A stretch of DNA of 64,000 bases from positions 34,119,602 to 34,183,601 of the forward strand of contig CM060464.1 of the NCBI GenBank assembly GCA_030544235.1, in the 5' to 3' direction. This document shows positions 60,801 through 64,000 of this stretch, piece after piece (within the stretch, counting starts at the first letter, position 1; each line of letters opens with the position of its first letter). This stretch comes from Lepturacanthus savala. Lineage: Eukaryota; Chordata; Actinopteri; Scombriformes; Trichiuridae. A program made the position numbers and the translations under genes. The notes below the pieces were generated by a model. It was not told the origin of the DNA, did not search any database, and saw nothing but the letters and a program-made list of their open reading frames with translations.

Positions 60801-61397
60801 ACCACTCCCAAAGCTGTAGGTGTCCAGGGCTTTTCTTTGTTCTTTTGCCCCGGAGTCACTGTCACTTCCTTCCTTCTCACTATTCCCCTCACTTTCATCT
60901 TCTTCTGATGATTCTTCACCTTTGCGGCTATTATTACCATCATATCGACTGCATTTCTTATCTTTATTTACCAGCATCTTGCCCCAACCCGTCAGCTTGC
61001 TTATCAGCTTGACGTCCCCATCATACTCTTCACTGGGGCTGCATATTGCCATTGACCTCCTGGCCCAGAGGAATCCCAGGAGATAGGTTGCTGCCCACCC
61101 CAACCAGGCCCTGGTTCGATCACTGGCCGTTTTCTTCTTTTTCGGGAGGAGCGGGCCTCTTACGAGGGCCACGTCCCAGCGGCCATCTATTGTTGACACC
61201 CAGTGGGCACAGGTAGCCTGTATGTCTTGGCCTTCATTGTAGTCTTGTTCTTTTACGTTCAAAGCTTCTAGCTGCAGCTTTGCTTGCGGCGACAGGGTTT
61301 GCCATTCCTCGAGCCAAGGCACCACCATTATTGCCTTTGACCCTTGTCGCATTTTCAGCTCATTTGGGTCATCTGGCTCTGGGCTCAAGTCGGCCAT
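57897..61397 (-). CDS. gag: Gag polyprotein, 1,166 codons
   Basis: I choose the ATG at 61,397 (context GCAGCTATGG); the open frame extends seven codons further to a GTG. About twice the usual Gag length. In order: an N-terminal part with a lysine cluster and a hydrophobic stretch (AWLGWAATYLLGFLWARR, near residues 98-115); an acidic serine-rich segment; a charged coiled-coil-like stretch (QKHEEKRELFKKRCEEVKKE); a long proline-rich region with a PPAY motif that fits a PPxY budding site; an acidic region; and a capsid-like helical domain before a glutamine-rich C-terminus. No CCHC zinc knuckle and no N-terminal myristoylation glycine. The identification rests on position before pol in the same frame. 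The enlarged middle is unexplained. Confidence 0.92.
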   Translation of the reverse strand: MADLSPEPDDPNELKMRQGSKAIMVVPWLEEWQTLSPQAKLQLEALNVKEQDYNEGQDIQATCAHWVSTIDGRWDVALVRGPLLPKKKKTASDRTRAWLGWAATYLLGFLWARRSMAICSPSEEYDGDVKLISKLTGWGKMLVNKDKKCSRYDGNNSRKGEESSEEDESEGNSEKEGSDSDSGAKEQRKALDTYSFGSGLEQTEELRRLSQKHEEKRELFKKRCEEVKKEIENQKSKLNTPLPSTPQINNPLLLDLLTRHNSSTPAGPSTFRPVPPHTSVINPIIPRFELLETEKRGQELPGKRTMKTNRTGEQSDDSYVAPNYTPMHPAQKPERKPQTRDRTRMTNNTVVQRSWEGLRKTKAAAALVWSSSSLFIEEQLRNEWGEMCGKTYREKICQARNERAPIGPGDVVQIPTPEIEWADFVLHVLDPLFTEDAVTYQERVMISVATGLMHASNQKLDSVTIPLIYCGAPLKYWRAVEKGVIAAIKAHDRIKGVWSAVKTVTVVYDPRMSPGGAYDMMNPTEDVTTIKPAGPPDRQSSWPDDNNNYPSSPEQGSNRYRAPTPYRPPVTSELEPRSNWLAGTEPAEESKPPSRAPSVRWGSLPHAPQYQHSIHDDPVDEMGQHGTGQGVSIPRWDIVPKGQGFDDGPPAEPDRSTSQYYQPIREVRNDQASRCPSESHSPARPCRIQPLRAPEEGGAGQGEGSGESGEELDAASDSSWLMAQRQPERVKMMTYNRPGKKPPAYHNPGEPSARRARCPEWGPLKARDGRFVYVPSVDQALVEPPESWNSKMKEPVDGDEGYTYGDYCNIANMPPYAKLAQDPKMTETLRRSYIEIAHDFLLRKVKPKIVAAVKEAADTESESDDEDFIPLKPKKTERQISEQIDVPLGAALPEAPRERRRHKASPTPSRKSTIRDRSPVSDSSEEDRRERARSLKDLNGLITLIRPQGPGEAPKNYLCDTWRMVNQQHVSEQVKRLWIGKVMQIQVPAQQTAQEFYELVTMGEGDDEDAKAHRLNRRLRAGEDLATLWASESSEIHPKRAIAFLGKVTEGLPGANEFKRMHHSAHNDTDIRKAVVAFDCLNKSLKQQRAKESQGSYNKMRSDSYQPRSQNPASVPAQGQQGGTERRVPVKMQPAGRLSQAEFDKLSPAEKSKLIESRKKDSAGKS

Positions 61398-61413
61398 AGC
61401 TGCTTCTTCTTTT

Positions 61414-61418
61414 CTCAC
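61414..61418 (-). promoter_or_regulatory. Candidate major splice donor (GTGAG) just before gag
   Basis: The viral strand reads CCGGCCGGTGAGAAAAG, seventeen bases before the gag ATG. It is the best donor-like word I see in the leader and could feed the spliced mRNAs for the accessory and env ORFs. Confidence 0.4.
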
Positions 61419-61731
61419 CGGCCGGATGAGAGCTACAACAGCAGCTTATTTTGGCCTTGTCAGGCTCTTCACAGGGCTTTCGCCCTGCCTCGGGGGTTTG
61501 GATACTTGACTATACCCCCGAACTCGGTCGTGGGTCTCTGTTGTAGAGACCGTTTTGATTAGTGGTTCTTCTCGTACCACTTCAGCTGCACCTCAGGGGC
61601 TCACGCCACCTGACTGCTCTTCGTCTCCTTGCTTACACCTCTTGGTGTCTGGCTTCACGGGCCTCGACCCGCCGAAGGTCTCTGCTTCCCCCGTCTCTGG
61701 ATCAGGATCTGGAACCGGACTCGGAACTGGA

Positions 61732-61829
61732 CTGGAACTGGGACCGGACCTGGGCCTGGATCTGGAACTGGGACTGGACCTGGGCCTGGATCTGGAATTG
61801 GAACCGGACCTGGGCCTGGATCTGGAACA
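61732..61829 (-). repeat. 30-bp tandem repeat in the retroviral leader
   Basis: Three and a bit units of ctggaactggga(c/t)ccgga + cctgggcctggat (plus strand) lie between the primer-binding site and gag. On the viral strand they are pyrimidine/GC-rich, and in one frame they read DPGPGPVPVP repeats, part of an upstream ORF beginning in the LTR. They may form part of the packaging or translation-control region. Confidence 0.85.
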
Positions 61830-61860
61830 GGTGGACCTTCCAGCCTTCGACCTCGTCGGT

Positions 61861-61878
61861 GCCCCACGTTGGGCGCCA
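61861..61878 (-). promoter_or_regulatory. Primer-binding site, tRNA-Lys1,2 type
   Basis: The viral strand reads TGGCGCCCAACGTGGGGC four bases after the LTR end. This is the well-known 18-base complement to the 3' end of tRNA-Lys1,2, used by foamy viruses, MPMV and visna. It fixes the 5' LTR boundary and the provirus orientation. Confidence 0.95.
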
Positions 61879-61882
61879 AAAA

Positions 61883-64000
61883 TGTTACCCTGGAACTCCG
61901 GTACAGGAACACCAGGCCAGCCACACCTTAAAGTGGTATGAAATCAGCCTGCTTGGAGACACACGGACAGGATTCTGATTTATTAACTTTTGGCTGGGGC
62001 GGAAGAATTCGCCCAACCTGCTAACTGTCTACCTCCTAAGGATTTCCCTCTACCTTAACACCTGTACCCCTATTGCCTGATAATAGAAATACCTGGTGAA
62101 AACCCCTTAGTTAACGACAGCTTCTTCCTAAATGGTAACAGTTGTTATAATTGCTGGTAATTTATTTAAACAATAAATATACTTTTATTGTTAAGGGAAT
62201 ATTAATTTCAGAGTCTAGATCAACCTACAAGAGCCTTCATCTATGGACTTGACTTAGGTACACAGAACTAATTATTTTTACATCAATGAGGAGAGGCGGG
62301 TAACCATTTAAAAACACCCAAGTAATCAAACAAGAAAACTAGTAGTCTTTTACTTTAAATGCAAAAAGAGTGCTTTATTCAAGATATGCAAGAGCTCAGA
62401 GCAAAAATATAATAAGTAAAAAGGGTTATGAAATCAAAAGTCAATCAACAAAATATATCTCTTTCCCTAACCTATCTCTAAATTCCCTAACCTGTACTAC
62501 TCACAAATCCCCTTGATCTGGAAGACAGCTTTGTCAGAGTTGGAGCAATCTCCGTAGATGTTTGAAGAAAAGTTTGAGTTCAGAGTCTTTGGAATGGCAT
62601 TTGGTCTATGAGCTCCAGCTCATAACCCGATCTGGATCTGGTTAAAAATTGCTAATGGCCAAAGGCCATTAGCCTGTTGCTTTGTAGCATAAAAAGAATC
62701 TTCAAATTTTCTTTGTCGATGTAGCTTTTTTGTTCAGAGTGTCGCAGTGTCCCCATGCAACCCAAAAAGAGCTCCTTTGGACTAAAAAATCTAGGGTTTA
62801 TATACTTTTCTAGCTGTCCCTTATTTGGTCAAACACAACTTCATTGGTGGATAAGAACTGCTGTGGAAAGCACCTTTTTTACCAACAGAGTGACGTCTTG
62901 GCTATGCTTCTGTCAACTCATCAGAACAAGACCAAATGGTCAACCCATATTAGGTATGTCGGTTCATGACATTTTGTCAAAACTAAAGCAGTAGGCATAA
63001 ATAAATTTCCAGTATTACGCAATTTTGCATAACAACAATAAGGTTCCGAGCCTCCTGTTAAACACGCCGTCTGTATCTGCTGGAAAGTGCTTCCCTCTGC
63101 AATTCTCACTTCCCTATTAAACTCGTGATCTATCTTTTATACATTCAACATTTTAATCACACTTTTATTACATTTGATACTTCATAACTTCATTCTTATT
63201 ACATTTCCATATCTTATTAGTACTTATTAATCATTTGTTTGTCTTATCATTAGCTTAGTTACAATGGTTATATGAAACAAATCATGAATTCTACTACTTT
63301 ATACTAGTTCCTCTTTCTCAAGGCCTTTAACATTTAACACATTTGTTACATGTTAGATTTTACCAAAATCTCATACAAATAGATCCTATGATGTTAAAAT
63401 GTCAACAATCTTTATCTTTTCCTTTAACCTTACATCTGATCATAACACCCAATGATTTCAATAATACTTTTATATACTCACAATACACTTTAAACTTTTT
63501 AATCACCCTCCTGGCCTCTTCTTACTGTATGGTTCTTCTCAGCCTCCAGCTCCGTATTTTGGCAGGTTTTGGCAGCTCGTCCTCCCTTCCTCTCTCGACC
63601 CTCTCGACCGATGTTGAAACCTCGTTCAGGTCCGGAATGGGAGACATTGACTTCCATGCGTCGACGTCGAACACTTCTTCTGTTTTTACCGTCTCAGGTG
63701 CAGGGGGGCTCTTTATGACTGTAGTATATCTTGGTTGGTCTTCGTCTTCGGATTCATCGATGATTTCAATTTGAGGATATCTCATTTCTCTCATTGGACT
63801 TGGGTTTATTTCAGGGCCCAATCTGTTCATAATACTTGGTTTGAACACCAGAGGGTGTTCGACCTCTGGTGTTAGTACAGGCATTTCAGGTTCTGGTGGA
63901 GGTCTGACCTCGGTTGCTGATCTTCTTGCTCTTCTTTGTACCCATTGGCGGATGTAAGGCCTCACATTTGAGCTCAAATGAGGCTTTTTCATGGCTTCTT
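61883..64000 (-). repeat. 5' LTR, partial (cut by the right edge)
   Basis: It matches 46,440-48,557 at a constant 15,443-bp offset with no net insertion or deletion and one substitution (62,728). The missing U3 portion should end near 64,555. It carries the same TATA and AATAAA candidates and the C-terminal part of the LTR ORF. Confidence 0.95.
63522..64000 (-). CDS. LTR-encoded ORF, 5' LTR copy (C-terminal part only)
   Basis: The last 159 codons of the 344-codon LTR ORF, from within the HQEAMKKPHL region to the stop, are identical to the 3' LTR copy. The N-terminal part lies beyond the window. In this copy the sequence upstream of the LTR would be host flank, so any upstream cysteine-pair extension would exist only for the 3' copy. 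Confidence 0.75.
   Translation of the reverse strand, partial: EAMKKPHLSSNVRPYIRQWVQRRARRSATEVRPPPEPEMPVLTPEVEHPLVFKPSIMNRLGPEINPSPMREMRYPQIEIIDESEDEDQPRYTTVIKSPPAPETVKTEEVFDVDAWKSMSPIPDLNEVSTSVERVERGREDELPKPAKIRSWRLRRTIQ

Larger units (their letters stand above)
46440..64000 (-). mobile_element. Young, near-complete endogenous retrovirus with complex gene content
   Basis: In minus-strand order: 5' LTR (64,000 to 61,883, cut by the window edge), primer-binding site, leader with repeats, gag, pol, two accessory ORFs, env, a multi-pass membrane ORF, polypurine tract, and 3' LTR with an internal ORF. The internal region is 12,770 bp. If both LTRs are the same length the provirus ends near 64,555, giving about 18.1 kb. 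Over the 2,118 bp of LTR visible twice I find one difference (C at 47,285, T at 62,728). Apart from one TGA in env, all large frames are open. The Lys1,2-type primer site and zinc-knuckle-free Gag recall spumaviruses, while the same-frame gag-TGA-pol layout recalls gamma/epsilonretroviruses. I cannot assign a genus. The flanking target duplication cannot be checked because the right end is outside the window. Confidence 0.95.

Noticed and set aside
61562..61978. Plus-strand frames over the leader repeats (GTGTGPGPGSG-type and LDLGLDLELG-type) as genes
   Set aside because: They are antisense readings of the 30-bp repeat in the retroviral leader and of the LTR edge, without coding features.

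Overview
The window looks like a transposon-dense stretch of a ray-finned fish (teleost) genome. This rests on the families I recognise: an L1-type LINE, hAT, piggyBac, Helitron and CACTA/Mirage/Chapaev-like DNA transposons, fish-type SAM-domain and P2X7-tail genes spread with transposons, and pure (AC)n microsatellites. I see no convincing intact single-copy host gene. Family names come from recalled motifs, not from a search.

Layout. 1-16,650 is a tandem satellite with a 189-bp monomer (about 88 copies) that runs off the left edge. It ends in a decayed fragment (16,651-17,050) of a retroviral LTR-encoded ORF. 17-19.9 kb is unclassified low-complexity DNA. 19.9-22.6 kb (minus strand) holds a broken Helitron (PIF1-like helicase plus a repeat-rich N-terminal part) next to a multi-exon SGNH-like relic. 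23,185-39,319 is one large DNA transposon with CACAGCAAAATC inverted ends and a TA target duplication. It carries a SAM-domain-gene relic and a broken transposase, and has been hit by a piggyBac (itself hit by a hAT), a foldback element beside (AC)n, and an L1 LINE (itself hit by another hAT). 39.3-42.4 kb holds a second, inverted copy of the foldback element. 42.5-43.3 kb has two exons of a P2X7-tail-like pseudogene. 43.6-44.7 kb is an inverted counterpart of the satellite/LTR-relic junction.

From 46,440 to the right edge lies a very young endogenous retrovirus on the minus strand. It has a complete 2,673-bp 3' LTR and at least 2,118 bp of 5' LTR that differ at one position by my reading. 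It has a tRNA-Lys1,2-type primer-binding site, a polypurine tract, a giant gag, and a complete pol in the gag frame behind a single TGA-CTA. Two accessory ORFs lie before env. Env has one in-frame TGA. A multi-pass membrane ORF follows env, and a 344-codon ORF is encoded inside the LTR, its ATG straddling the polypurine tract/LTR boundary. Extrapolated length is about 18.1 kb, very large for a retrovirus.

How it fits together: the provirus has the expected LTR, leader, gag, pol, env, LTR order, with at least four extra reading frames of unknown job. Relics of the same LTR ORF sit at the edge of the 189-bp satellite in two places, so this retroviral lineage has been in the genome for a long time and may have seeded or captured the satellite.
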